Assembly: GCF_030409605.1 (NCBI RefSeq) | Contig: NZ_JAUFQG010000004.1 | Span: 1,178,001 to 1,242,000, forward strand | Reading direction: 5' to 3' | Origin: Simiduia curdlanivorans | Lineage (GTDB): Bacteria; Pseudomonadota; Gammaproteobacteria; Pseudomonadales; Cellvibrionaceae | Length of the DNA stretch: 64,000 nt | In this document: positions 7,655 through 17,261 of the stretch, piece after piece | Layout: every line of letters starts with the position of its first letter | How positions within the stretch are numbered: the first letter of the stretch is position 1 | The notes under the pieces: generated by a model | Seen by the model: only the letters and a program-made list of their open reading frames with translations | Database searches by the model: none | What the model was told of the DNA's origin: nothing | Program-made: the position numbers and the translations under genes

Positions 7655-8572
7655 ATGGCCGGTGTGAGCCTCCTCGCGTTACTCGACGATATTGCGACAG
7701 TATTAGACGACGTCGCCCTTATGACCAAGCTTGCGGCGAAGAAAACCGCAGGCGTACTGGGCGATGACCTAGCACTTAACGCCCAGCAAGTGAGTGGCGT
7801 TCGAGCTGAGCGCGAACTGCCTGTGGTGTGGGCTGTGGCCAAAGGCTCGACGGTAAATAAGTTGCTGTTGGTGCCGGCGGCGCTCGCCATCAGCGCTTGG
7901 CTGCCTTGGTTAGTCACGCCCTTACTCATGTTGGGTGGCCTCTACTTGTGCTTTGAAGGCGTGGAAAAGCTCTGGCACAGCTTCGCCCATAAAGCCGCCG
8001 TGGCGGCGGAAAAGGCCGAACTGCACCAGGCGCTGTTGAAGCCCGAGGTCGACCTTGTGGCCATAGAGCGAGACAAAATAAAAGGCGCGATCAGAACGGA
8101 TTTCGTGCTCTCGGCTGAAATTATTGTCATCGCTCTGGGCACGGTGAGCCATGCGACCTTTGTCGAACAGCTAGCGGTGCTATCGCTGGTGGCGGCGCTG
8201 ATGACTGTGGGTGTCTACGGCCTTGTGGCTTTTATCGTCAAGCTAGACGACATGGGGCTGGTGTTACTCGACAGCGTCGGTGACTCGCCGTGGGTTAAGT
8301 TTAAGCGTGCATTTGGTGGCGCCATTTTGGCCTTTTGCCCCTGGTTGATGAAGACCCTGTCCGTGGTCGGCACGGCGGCCATGTTTTTAGTGGGCGGTGG
8401 CATTCTGGTGCACGGCTTCGCGCCTCTGCATCACGCCTTAGAACCTTGGTCTGCGCAATTTCTTGGCTTGTTAGTGTTACTGGCAAACCTTGTGGTTGGC
8501 TTACTGGCTGGTGCCTTAGCGCTCTTAGTTGTTAACGCCGGTGCATGGGCTAAGTCTCGGTTAACTGCTTAA
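7655..8572 (+). CDS. DUF808 / YedI-family inner membrane protein
   Basis: The 305-residue product begins MAGVSLLALLDDIATVLDDVA, the signature start of the DUF808 (YedI) family, and continues with KKTAGVLGDDLALNAQQV and four or more hydrophobic segments. The family is widespread in proteobacteria but its function is not established. AAAAAGGAAAG precedes the ATG. Transcription probably starts downstream of, or within, the MITE-like element that ends 40 bp upstream. Confidence 0.85.
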   Translation: MAGVSLLALLDDIATVLDDVALMTKLAAKKTAGVLGDDLALNAQQVSGVRAERELPVVWAVAKGSTVNKLLLVPAALAISAWLPWLVTPLLMLGGLYLCFEGVEKLWHSFAHKAAVAAEKAELHQALLKPEVDLVAIERDKIKGAIRTDFVLSAEIIVIALGTVSHATFVEQLAVLSLVAALMTVGVYGLVAFIVKLDDMGLVLLDSVGDSPWVKFKRAFGGAILAFCPWLMKTLSVVGTAAMFLVGGGILVHGFAPLHHALEPWSAQFLGLLVLLANLVVGLLAGALALLVVNAGAWAKSRLTA

Positions 8573-8947
8573 ATCATCGCTTTACCACCAGCCTCTGCGC
8601 GAGCAGGCGTGTCAATCGAGCTGGCATCTAAATCAGCTCAGGTCGTGGGTTCAAACGCTCTTTATCTTCAGCTATTTGCCTGGGTCTCCGGTTCTCGGAG
8701 TGCCTAGGCTGCTGCGCCTCAGGCAACTTAATTAAGGCCGAGGCAAGAAAAATCTATCAGACAGGTTTCCTCTAGAGTAAATTTATTCTTCGTTGCATTG
8801 CGCTTACAGATAGCGCAAAGCCGTGGCTTGGCCGATGCTTGAGCCGATGCGCTACGGGATTCCACTAGGCTATCTGGCGCTCCACTGTTGCTCTGTGCAA
8901 GCCTAAAATCTATAAAAATCAGTAGGATAGCTTGGTAGCGCTAAGTA
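8573..8947. other. Intergenic region without a supported gene
   Basis: No coding frame, RNA gene or clear terminator is visible. The regulatory sequences of the first TonB-dependent receptor begin at 8948. Confidence 0.5.
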
Positions 8948-9014
8948 TTGGTCTGATCAATAGCGGGTAAAATCAGATCAATTGGTTGAACTGGTTATCT
9001 GACTTCGATATAGT
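8948..9014 (+). promoter_or_regulatory. Alginate-locus promoter and operator of TonB receptor 1
   Basis: TTGGTCTGATCAA (8948-8960) is a near-palindromic 13-mer of the type bound by FadR-family GntR regulators. A weaker inverted copy lies around 8971-8984. TTGAAC (8986-8991) and TATAGT (9009-9014), 17 bp apart, form a candidate sigma-70 promoter. The same combination stands before other genes of the locus. Confidence 0.65.
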
Positions 9015-9050
9015 CTTGATTGACGATAACCATAAAAACGGAGACGACAC

Positions 9051-12000
9051 ATGTCGATCGAGAAAAGAGCAGAGGCCCGTCAGCTTGACGGGAAAAATGA
9101 AACAATATTCGCACAGCGTCCATTGGCACATTGGGTCAAAGTCCTCGCCGTTACCGGCATGGCAGCTAGCCCTTTGTTTTCAGGCGCGGCGTTGGCGCAA
9201 GACGCGGCGGCTGAGTCTGTGGGCGCATTGGAAGAAATTACTGTTACCGGTACGCGCAAACTGATTCAAGATCAGATCGCTATCAAGCGCGATGCCACCA
9301 CCATTGTAGATGGCTTATCTGCTTCTGATATTGGCGAATTACCGGCGCTGTCTATTGGTGAGGCCTTGGAGTCCATCACAGGCGCGTCTTCACACCGTGA
9401 AAACGGTGGTGCAACAGAAATTACTATTCGTGGCCTAGGTCCTTTCCTCAGTGCGACGCATTTCAATGGTCGCGAAGCCACCAACGGCAGCGGCGATCGC
9501 TCCGTAAACTTTTCCCAATTTCCCTCTGAGCTAATGAGCAAAGTCGCCATTGCCAAGTCACAAGATGCCACCATGATTGAAGGTGGTGTGGCCGGTGTGA
9601 TCATGCTGGAAACATTAAAGCCGCTGGACTTTGGCAAGCAGCGCATTCAAGTAGATGCCAAGCTGAACTACAACCCCGATGAAAGCAATGTCGATAACGC
9701 GCTTCAGGATGATTTGGGCCATCGCGGTACCTTTAGCTATGTCGACCAATTCGAGTTTGGCGACGGTCAGGCTATCGGTGTATCTATCGGTGCACAGCAG
9801 CAGTCCATTTCGCAGCCAGAGGCCGAATACCGCAGCTCAAGCCCAACCGGTAGTTCGCTGTGGGCTTGTTTAAACGACCCTGCCAATACTAATGAAGGTT
9901 TTTTCCGCAGCTCTTCGGGCGATTGTGAAGATCAGGTGAGTGGCAGTCCAAACCAAGGCTATCAAACTACGATCGATCCCGTAACTGGCAAGGCCGAGAG
10001 CTACGGAACCCCTTACGCCTGGACGGGTAGCAGCCGTGGTTATCGCCAAAATGAAACCTCCGACGAGCGCGACGCCTTCTTTTTTGCTGTGCAATATCAG
10101 CCATCGGAAGCCTGGGACATTAACGTTGATGCCCAGATCTCTGATCGTACCCAAGCCGAAGAGCGTCACGACCTTTATTTCGATCAAAAGCGTGCCACGT
10201 TTGAAGACGGTGAACCAATTACCGGCCAGACCTTGGTGGTTGATTCGAACAATCAGATCGTTCATTGGGAGGGTGAAACACGTGCGCACATTGCGGGTGA
10301 GAAATTTTCCCGCGAAGAAAATTATGAGGCCTATGGGCTAAATGTTTCCCATAATGTGAATGATCGCTTTACCGTGGAGCTGGACGGCTCTTTTTCAAAA
10401 ACCAATCGCGAAGAGCTGCAAATCACTAACGATACTCGCAGCACTGATTATGAGCGACTAACTTGGGATATGGGCGATACCATCCCAAATTTCACCATCG
10501 AAGATTTTGATGTTACCTCGCTCGATGAATTTGAACGTTACCGCACCCGTATTGACCGAGAAAATGTACGTGAAAATGTGTCGCGCGCAGTTCGCCTCGA
10601 TTTCGATTATGTACTGGGTGGTGATTTCGTAACCTCAGTGCAAGGTGGCATTCGTGGATCTGAGTTGACCTATCTTCAATACGGTGGCACACAAGGTAAT
10701 GGTTCACGCACCACTGTTAACAATAATGCTTGGAATTCATCTACGTTGCTACCCTCGACTGGCTTGAGTCTCGGTGAAAGTTGCGGTATTAACTTTCCCG
10801 AGTCGGGCCTGCTTGATCGCGTAAGTGATGGCAATTTAATTACTAACATCGACGCCAACGGCGATGTGATTGCAGATGGTACAGGCAATAGTTATGCGGC
10901 TTTTAATAACCAGTGTGTTTCCAATGCATTAGTCGAGCTCTATAACTTAGACCCCACCCTTGACCCTGAAGATCACATAACCTTCGCTTATCCAGAAGTT
11001 GAGTTGGAGAACCCTGGCACCATTGATGTTACCGAAGAAACTCTAGCGGCCTACGCCATGGCTAATTTCCAGACACAGTTTATGGAGCGTGGTTTGCGTG
11101 GTAACTTTGGTGTGCGCGTCGTGCAAACCGATGTCACCTCTATTGGCTATCGTGCGCCTTACACCATAGTAACGGACCCAGATACCGGCGTATTAACACT
11201 GGCGACTGGCGACGGCATCGAGGAGGTTAGCGGCGGTGGTAGTTATACTGAATGGTTGCCTAGCGTAAACCTCGTGTGGGATTACGATGAAGACAAAATT
11301 GTGCGCGGCGGTATTTATCGCGGCATGTCTCGCGTTGATCCTTCGGATATGGGTTATAGCCGTACTTTCCAAACTGCGGATGACGACGCAAATCCCACCA
11401 CGCCTGAAGAGCTGCTAATTGGCGCCACCGGTGCAGGCAACCCAGACTTGAAGCCTTTGCTGTCTTGGAACGCCGATTTATCACTGGAGTGGTATCCAAC
11501 CGATGACGCCATTTTATCGGCCGGTCTTTACTACAAAAAATTCCTCGGTGGCTTCGAAAAGCGCACGCAATTGGAAACCTTTGTGGTAGATGGTGAAAGC
11601 GTCGTATTGCCTATCACTAATGATGTGACGACTGAAGATACCAGCAACATGTACGGTATCGAAATTTCGGCTGCATATCGCTGGGACACTGGTGTCGGCG
11701 TAAAAATGGGTTATAACTGGGCCGACACTGACTTTGAGTTTGAAGACAGTAACTACGGTGATACCTATACCACGGATCTGGATGGTGTAACCACGCAGCT
11801 TAAACAGGGTAATGTCGACCCCGCTTCCGTGCCCGGCTTTTCCAAGCACGTATTCAACGGTCAGGTCTATTACCAAATCGGTGAATTCGACATGGCTGTG
11901 ATCTATAAGTACCGCAGCGGCTATTTCCAACCCTATACCAGCAACGGTACGCGGTTACGTTTTGTTGAAGATGTTGGCACTTGGGAAGCGCGCGCATCCT

Positions 12001-12149
12001 ATAAAGTTAACGATCACGTAAAGCTGAAAATTGAAGCCATTAACCTACTAGGTGCGCCAAAAGAGCAGTACTACTACCAAGAGGGTAACCTTGGTGAAGT
12101 TAACGACTATGGTTCACGTATATTTGCAGGTATTACGGTTAAGTTTTAA
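9051..12149 (+). CDS. TonB-dependent outer-membrane receptor, alginate oligosaccharide uptake (copy 1)
   Basis: The product (1032 aa) has an extended N-terminus, a signal peptide probably cleaved after A49 (GAALA/Q), a TonB box EEITVTGTR (61-69), a plug domain starting IAIKRDATTIVDGLSASDIGE, and a long beta-barrel ending in the aromatic residue Phe typical of outer-membrane proteins. It should import oligosaccharides with energy from TonB-ExbBD. The substrate is inferred from the PL6 and PL17 lyase genes directly downstream. It is a close paralogue of the receptor at 21045-24128, to which its plug is nearly identical. GGAGAC precedes the start. SusD-like partners are absent, as usual for Gammaproteobacteria. 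Confidence 0.9.
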   Translation: MSIEKRAEARQLDGKNETIFAQRPLAHWVKVLAVTGMAASPLFSGAALAQDAAAESVGALEEITVTGTRKLIQDQIAIKRDATTIVDGLSASDIGELPALSIGEALESITGASSHRENGGATEITIRGLGPFLSATHFNGREATNGSGDRSVNFSQFPSELMSKVAIAKSQDATMIEGGVAGVIMLETLKPLDFGKQRIQVDAKLNYNPDESNVDNALQDDLGHRGTFSYVDQFEFGDGQAIGVSIGAQQQSISQPEAEYRSSSPTGSSLWACLNDPANTNEGFFRSSSGDCEDQVSGSPNQGYQTTIDPVTGKAESYGTPYAWTGSSRGYRQNETSDERDAFFFAVQYQPSEAWDINVDAQISDRTQAEERHDLYFDQKRATFEDGEPITGQTLVVDSNNQIVHWEGETRAHIAGEKFSREENYEAYGLNVSHNVNDRFTVELDGSFSKTNREELQITNDTRSTDYERLTWDMGDTIPNFTIEDFDVTSLDEFERYRTRIDRENVRENVSRAVRLDFDYVLGGDFVTSVQGGIRGSELTYLQYGGTQGNGSRTTVNNNAWNSSTLLPSTGLSLGESCGINFPESGLLDRVSDGNLITNIDANGDVIADGTGNSYAAFNNQCVSNALVELYNLDPTLDPEDHITFAYPEVELENPGTIDVTEETLAAYAMANFQTQFMERGLRGNFGVRVVQTDVTSIGYRAPYTIVTDPDTGVLTLATGDGIEEVSGGGSYTEWLPSVNLVWDYDEDKIVRGGIYRGMSRVDPSDMGYSRTFQTADDDANPTTPEELLIGATGAGNPDLKPLLSWNADLSLEWYPTDDAILSAGLYYKKFLGGFEKRTQLETFVVDGESVVLPITNDVTTEDTSNMYGIEISAAYRWDTGVGVKMGYNWADTDFEFEDSNYGDTYTTDLDGVTTQLKQGNVDPASVPGFSKHVFNGQVYYQIGEFDMAVIYKYRSGYFQPYTSNGTRLRFVEDVGTWEARASYKVNDHVKLKIEAINLLGAPKEQYYYQEGNLGEVNDYGSRIFAGITVKF

Positions 12150-12202
12150 GTATGGGAATGTAGATCTATGTATGCGCCCGCATCCGTAGATCGACACGTT
12201 TA

Positions 12203-12235
12203 GAACAGGACAGGCCCGCGTAAGCGGGCTTGTTC
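12203..12235 (+). terminator. Intercistronic hairpin between receptor and PL6 genes
   Basis: GAACA...GCCCGC (12203-12219) pairs with GCGGGC...TGTTC (12224-12235). There is no long U-tract, so it may protect the receptor mRNA or cause only partial termination before the lyase genes. Confidence 0.5.
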
Positions 12236-12254
12236 TCAATATAGAGTTATTTTT

Positions 12255-14492
12255 ATGTGGCAAAAAATTGCGTTATGCGTGGCCTGTGCACTCCTGCTAG
12301 CGGTTTATGCGTGTACAGATGGCGGCCTCACCGTTTCTAATGAAGCAGAGCTAAAGCGGGCCGTGCAGCAAGCGCAGCCAGGTCAAACCATCGTGATGAA
12401 AAACGGGGTTTGGAAAAACATTGAAATTCTCTTGCAAGCTGAAGGTGAGGAAGGCAAGCCAGTTTCGTTAGTGGCCGAGAGCCCCGGCGGTGTGATCATT
12501 TCCGGCGAATCAAATTTAACTCTCGCGGGTAATTATTTGGTGGTGAGTGGCCTGGTCTTTAAAGACGGCTATTCACCCACCGGTAGCGTTATTAGTTTCC
12601 GCAAGTCGAAGACTGAATACGCCAACCACTCTAGAGTGACCGAAACGGTGATCGATCGCTTTAATAAAACCGAGCGCTTCGAGTCTGATATCTGGGTAAC
12701 ACTCTACGGAAAAAACAATCAGTTTGATCATAATCATCTGGTTGGAAAAATGAACCAAGGTGTAACCTTGGCGGTTCGGCTCGATACCGAAGAAAGCCGT
12801 GAAAATAACCATCGAATCGAGTACAACTATTTTGGCCCTAGACCGGTGCTGGGTAGCAATGGCGGCGAAACCATACGCGTCGGCACGAGTCACTATTCTT
12901 TAACAGACTCGAAAACGAAAATTACCCATAACGTATTTGATCAATGTAACGGCGAAGTGGAAATTATTTCCATAAAATCGGGCGCCAATGAAATTTCAAA
13001 CAATCTGTTTGTTGAATCAGCCGGCACCTTAACCCTGCGCCATGGCAATGGCAATATCGTAGAAAACAACGTTTTCTTAGGCAACAATAAACCCCATACC
13101 GGCGGCATCCGAGTCATTAATGCCGATCACATCATTCGCAATAATTACCTCCAAGGTTTAACCGGCTATCGCTTCGGTGGTGGTTTGGTCGTTATGAATG
13201 GCGTGCCCAACTCACCGATCAATCGCTATCACCCCGTTAAAAATGTCGTGATAGAGCGCAATACACTGGTGGATATCAGCGCTGTTCAGTTAGCTGCCGG
13301 CGCAGATGCCGAGCGCAGCGAGGCGCCCAGTGACACGAGTTTTAACGAAAACTTGTGGATGGCCACGGCACCCATGGGTGAAACGTTTACCGCCTACGAC
13401 AGCCTAGATGGCATAACCTTTTCCAATGGCGGTGTGAGTGGATTAACGACGTCTGTGGCCATTAACGCCAAGGAAACCGCTGTATCAAAAAATGCCGCTG
13501 GATTTTGGCAGGCCGATGATAATTCTGTGGGTGCAAAAATGGATAATGCACCGGTTACGCTCGATCAGGTAGGCGTGGCCTGGTACCCCAAAGGCGACTT
13601 ACGACCCAAGCTAAATTCAGGTAAAACAATTAGCGTCAGTGCGCAATCGGGTATGTTGGAGGCAGCAGTTGCCAACAGCCAGCCTGGCGATGTGTTAGAA
13701 CTCGCTGCGGGTGAATACACAGTAGATCGCGTTCTCGTTGTGCGCCATCCCATCACCATCAAAGGTGTTGCCGCGCAACAGTTATCCGACCTCGCAACAA
13801 AGATACAGTTTACCCGCAATGCACTTTTTCAAATAGAAGACGGTGGCAGCCTGCGTATAACTTCTGTGGTTATCGATGGCAGTTCAGCGGACGATTCGGC
13901 GGGTAATGCCGCTATTCGCACCACTCGCTACGGCATGCTCAATAACTATCGGTTGGAATTGGATCGCGTTTGGGTTAAAGACCTGAACATCAACCACTCG
14001 TTTTCGCTGCTGAAGGTGTCCATGTCTACCATGGCGGATGAAATCTCCATTCGCAATAGCCGCGTTGAAACCGTCACGGGCGATGTGCTGCGTTTGAATG
14101 TTGAAACCGAAGACCTCGGTATCTTCAATGCCGACTACGTCACTCTAGTCGATAATGAATTCTCCAAGGTAGATGGAAATATTGTTGCGCTCTATCGAGG
14201 CGGCACCGATGAAAGTACCTTTGGCCCGCATTTACTTATGCAGAGCAATCGTATTGCCGACAGTGGCAAGGGTTCGCGCAATGCACAGAAGACTATCGCT
14301 TTGTTGGAGGGCGTTCAGGTTGTCGATATTCTAGACAACAGCGCCAGTCAGTCCGGCGATTTCATCGCCCACAGCCGCGTTGGTGAACCTGTATATTGGA
14401 TTAAAAATAATCAGCTCGGTGAGTCTAAATTGATGGTGAGTTACAAAGGCGTTCCAGTTGACGTATCAGCAGAGGTAAACGAGCGTGAATAA
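12255..14492 (+). CDS. Polysaccharide lyase family 6 alginate lyase
   Basis: The 745-residue product has an N-terminal signal with a possible lipobox (VYAC, Cys20), then a right-handed beta-helix with chondroitinase B/PL6 hallmarks: NGGETIRVG (202-210), the catalytic-base Lys241 in SIKSG, and the catalytic Arg262 in LRHGNG. A second, C-terminal parallel beta-helix-like half (from about residue 455, AQSGMLEAAVANSQPGDVLELAAGEY) makes it a long two-domain PL6. The enzyme cleaves alginate by beta-elimination, probably in the periplasm or on the outer membrane. It overlaps the PL17 gene by eight bases. Tyr at the -2 lipobox position is unusual, so lipidation is uncertain. Confidence 0.9.
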   Translation: MWQKIALCVACALLLAVYACTDGGLTVSNEAELKRAVQQAQPGQTIVMKNGVWKNIEILLQAEGEEGKPVSLVAESPGGVIISGESNLTLAGNYLVVSGLVFKDGYSPTGSVISFRKSKTEYANHSRVTETVIDRFNKTERFESDIWVTLYGKNNQFDHNHLVGKMNQGVTLAVRLDTEESRENNHRIEYNYFGPRPVLGSNGGETIRVGTSHYSLTDSKTKITHNVFDQCNGEVEIISIKSGANEISNNLFVESAGTLTLRHGNGNIVENNVFLGNNKPHTGGIRVINADHIIRNNYLQGLTGYRFGGGLVVMNGVPNSPINRYHPVKNVVIERNTLVDISAVQLAAGADAERSEAPSDTSFNENLWMATAPMGETFTAYDSLDGITFSNGGVSGLTTSVAINAKETAVSKNAAGFWQADDNSVGAKMDNAPVTLDQVGVAWYPKGDLRPKLNSGKTISVSAQSGMLEAAVANSQPGDVLELAAGEYTVDRVLVVRHPITIKGVAAQQLSDLATKIQFTRNALFQIEDGGSLRITSVVIDGSSADDSAGNAAIRTTRYGMLNNYRLELDRVWVKDLNINHSFSLLKVSMSTMADEISIRNSRVETVTGDVLRLNVETEDLGIFNADYVTLVDNEFSKVDGNIVALYRGGTDESTFGPHLLMQSNRIADSGKGSRNAQKTIALLEGVQVVDILDNSASQSGDFIAHSRVGEPVYWIKNNQLGESKLMVSYKGVPVDVSAEVNERE

Positions 14493-16713
14493 ACTTGTAT
14501 CAAACGTATTGCTAGGTGTCGCTTTAACTTTCGTTGTTGCCTGCGGGCAAGACACTACTACTGAGCAAACTAAAGTGAAGGCCAGTGAGGCTGCACCAGT
14601 TGATGTGCAGGCCCATCCTAACTTGCTTTTGGCCGCGAAAGATTTGCCCACGCTGAAAACTGAAGCGGCTAACTATCCATTGTTCAGTCGCGCTCTGAAC
14701 GCGGCGAAAACTACCGTGGACGAGGCCATGGCAGCGCCTGTGGATGTACCTTTTCCGAAAGATCCCGGCGGTGGTTACACGCACGAACAGCATAAAAAGA
14801 ATGCCTTGTTAATGTATCAAGCGGCCACCTTGTCTGCGATCACCGGCGATACAGCTTATAGCGATTGGGCTATCGCCCTAATGAAACGCTACGCAGAGCT
14901 CTATCCGAGCGTGCCGTTACACCCAGAGCACAAGCATCAAGCGCCCGGAAAATTATTCTGGCAGGTGCTTAACGATGCTTGGTGGCTGGTCTACATCATT
15001 CAAGCTTACGATGCACTGCTACCGCAGATGAGTCAGGCCGATCAAACCCTCATTAGCCAGCAGTTGCTTTTACCGCATGCGAATTTTTTATCCGAGGGCT
15101 CGGCTGAAACTTTCAACAAGGTGCATAACCATGGCACTTGGGCTGCGGCCGCTGTGGGTATGACGGGTTTAGTCTTAAAGGATGATCACTTAGTTAATAT
15201 CGCGTTGCGCGGGCTGGATGGCAGTGGCGCGAGTGGCTTTTTGGCACAGCTGGATCAATTGTTTTCGCCAGATGGCTATTACACGGAAGGGCCTTACTAT
15301 CAACGCTATGCGTTATTACCCTTTGTGGTTTTTGCGCGCGCATTGGAGCGCAATAAACCCGAGCTAGGTATCTTTGAATACCGCGACGGCATCGTCTTAA
15401 AAGCGATTTATGCGTCCATTCAGCTGTCTAATGGCGGCCTCTTTTTCCCGTTGAATGATGCCATTAAAGACAAGGGGCTCGATACCATTGAGATGGTATT
15501 CGGCGTTGATGTGGCCTATGGCCTCACCGGTGATAAAGACCTGTTAGCCATTGCTCAGTATCAGCAACAGGTCACACTGAATGGCGATGGCTTGGCTGTT
15601 GCTCGAGATCTGCATCAATTAGCAGCAACCCCGGCTTTTAGTTTTGGCTCTAAATTGTTTCGCGATGGCCCCGCCGGCGACCAAGGTGGTGTGGCGATAT
15701 TGCGTAGCAACAATGCAACCGTTGTTTTTAAAGCGGCCTCACAGGGCATGGGCCATGGTCACTTCGATCGTCTCGGCTGGATCTATTACGATGGCGCTAA
15801 TGAAATCGTCAGTGATTACGGCGCCGCGCGCTATCTCAACGTTGAACCTAAGCGCGGCGGCATTTATTTACCGGAAAATGACACTTGGGCAAAACAAACT
15901 GTCGCGCACAATGCCCTGGTTCGCAACGAGGAGTCGCAATTTTCCGGCGACGTGAAAGCGGCGAGTAAGCACAATCCAGAGATAACCCGCTTTACTCGCG
16001 GCGATGGCTGGCAATTGGTCTCAGCTACCGAATCCCACGCCTACCCAGGCACCGAGTTCGATCGGACTTTTGTATTGTTAGATAATCTTGGAACAGAGGC
16101 ACCTGTGGTGCTGGACCTATTGCGGGTTGACGCCAATGAAGCGGCGAATTTTGACTTGCCTTTCCACTATCAAGGTCAGTTGATGTTTCACACTGGGAAA
16201 GCAAATTTAGCCCTTGATGCGCTCAAGCCACTTGGCAAGGCTAACGGATACCAACACCTTTGGAATAAGGGTGAGCTGGTTGCCGAGAAAAATACCGTGC
16301 AAGTGAGCTGGTTGCAACGCAATCGTTTTTATACCTTGACCCAGTGGATGCCGGAGAAGTCGCGCATGGCATTAACCGAGTTGGGCGCTAACGATCCAGA
16401 ATTTAATTTGCGCCGCGAAGCTGGCCTTGTGGTGCGCTATGCCAAGACCAAGCAAGCTACATTCGTATCCGCCTTGGAAAGCCATGGTGAATACAACGGT
16501 GTACGTGAATATACATTGGCGCCGCGCGGTGATATTGGTGATATAGGCTACAGTAGCGTCGGTGATTATTCGCTGGTTCATATCAAGCTAAAGTCGGGTC
16601 TTGCCTACACCGTTGCGATTGCCCACGTGGCACAGGACGGCGAGCACACAGTGAATACTGCCGAGGGTGCTATTACCTGGACGGGCGATGTGACTGTGGT
16701 GCCAAATAATTAA
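14485..16713 (+). CDS. Polysaccharide lyase family 17 oligoalginate lyase
   Basis: The product (742 aa) is a lipoprotein candidate (FVVAC, Cys20) with an alpha/alpha-toroid domain followed by a heparinase II/III-like beta-sandwich (GMGHGHFDRLGWIYYDGANEIVSDYG region). N215-H216 in KVHNHGTW and Y271/Y272 in EGPYYQRY match by position (+14) the Asn201, His202 and Tyr258 active-site residues of Saccharophagus Alg17C. That enzyme is an exolytic lyase releasing unsaturated monomers. The eight-base overlap with the PL6 gene suggests coupled synthesis, with PL6 making oligomers and PL17 finishing them to monomers. Confidence 0.92.
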   Translation: MNKLVSNVLLGVALTFVVACGQDTTTEQTKVKASEAAPVDVQAHPNLLLAAKDLPTLKTEAANYPLFSRALNAAKTTVDEAMAAPVDVPFPKDPGGGYTHEQHKKNALLMYQAATLSAITGDTAYSDWAIALMKRYAELYPSVPLHPEHKHQAPGKLFWQVLNDAWWLVYIIQAYDALLPQMSQADQTLISQQLLLPHANFLSEGSAETFNKVHNHGTWAAAAVGMTGLVLKDDHLVNIALRGLDGSGASGFLAQLDQLFSPDGYYTEGPYYQRYALLPFVVFARALERNKPELGIFEYRDGIVLKAIYASIQLSNGGLFFPLNDAIKDKGLDTIEMVFGVDVAYGLTGDKDLLAIAQYQQQVTLNGDGLAVARDLHQLAATPAFSFGSKLFRDGPAGDQGGVAILRSNNATVVFKAASQGMGHGHFDRLGWIYYDGANEIVSDYGAARYLNVEPKRGGIYLPENDTWAKQTVAHNALVRNEESQFSGDVKAASKHNPEITRFTRGDGWQLVSATESHAYPGTEFDRTFVLLDNLGTEAPVVLDLLRVDANEAANFDLPFHYQGQLMFHTGKANLALDALKPLGKANGYQHLWNKGELVAEKNTVQVSWLQRNRFYTLTQWMPEKSRMALTELGANDPEFNLRREAGLVVRYAKTKQATFVSALESHGEYNGVREYTLAPRGDIGDIGYSSVGDYSLVHIKLKSGLAYTVAIAHVAQDGEHTVNTAEGAITWTGDVTVVPNN

Positions 16714-16745
16714 TTACGTATCATTTTTTTAATAGGAGTAGGCTT

Positions 16746-17099
16746 GTGGTTAACCCTAGCCCAACATTTACATTTGGCAATGAGATAGCGCTTGAAGATT
16801 TAGGTAACGGAATATCCAGAAAAATTCTCGCCTATGAAAACTCGCTATTGCTCGCTCAGGTTTGGTTTGAAAGTGGCAGCGAAGGTTATGCACATTCTCA
16901 TCCCCATGCACAGATTACGACCGTCGTAAGCGGTAGCTTTCAGGTGACCATCGATGGTGAAACCGCCGTGCTTAATGCCGGCGATTCATTCTATGCTGTG
17001 CCAAATAAAGTCCATGGCATGACCTGTCTTGAGGCAGGCTCTGTTATCGATAGCTTTAGCCCAGTGCGCGAAGATTTTTTAGTTAATACCAAGCAGTAG
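16746..17099 (+). CDS. kdgF: KdgF-like cupin, unsaturated uronate linearisation
   Basis: The 117-residue single-cupin protein has metal ligands H50, H52, Q56 in HSHPHAQ and H90 in VPNKVHGM, the arrangement seen in KdgF. KdgF converts 4,5-unsaturated uronates released by lyases into linear 4-deoxy-L-erythro-5-hexoseulose uronate (DEH). The start is a GTG with AGGAG seven bases upstream. It lies 32 bp after the PL17 gene, which supplies its substrate. The length fits the family and no signal peptide is seen, so it should act in the cytoplasm. Confidence 0.88.
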   Translation: MVNPSPTFTFGNEIALEDLGNGISRKILAYENSLLLAQVWFESGSEGYAHSHPHAQITTVVSGSFQVTIDGETAVLNAGDSFYAVPNKVHGMTCLEAGSVIDSFSPVREDFLVNTKQ

Positions 17100-17193
17100 A
17101 TAACAATATCGTCGGTGTTAGATGTCGGGTCTTTGTCCATACAACTAACAATAATAGTTAAGCCGTGGCGCTTTGCCGCTGCTATAGGCAGAT

Positions 17194-17229
17194 GTTAAAG
17201 CGTTATTCAATTGTTCGTTATGCTTTAAC
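17194..17229. repeat. Inverted repeat upstream of the MFS transporter gene
   Basis: GTTAAAGC (17194-17201) and GCTTTAAC (17222-17229) form a perfect 8-bp inverted repeat with a 20-bp spacer, ending 32 bp before the transporter start. It could be a hairpin in the leader or an operator. The TTGGTCTGA-type motif is not visible in this gap. Confidence 0.35.
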
Positions 17230-17261
17230 GGTGCGATAAAAGTTTTTTCAGGAGAGCCAAC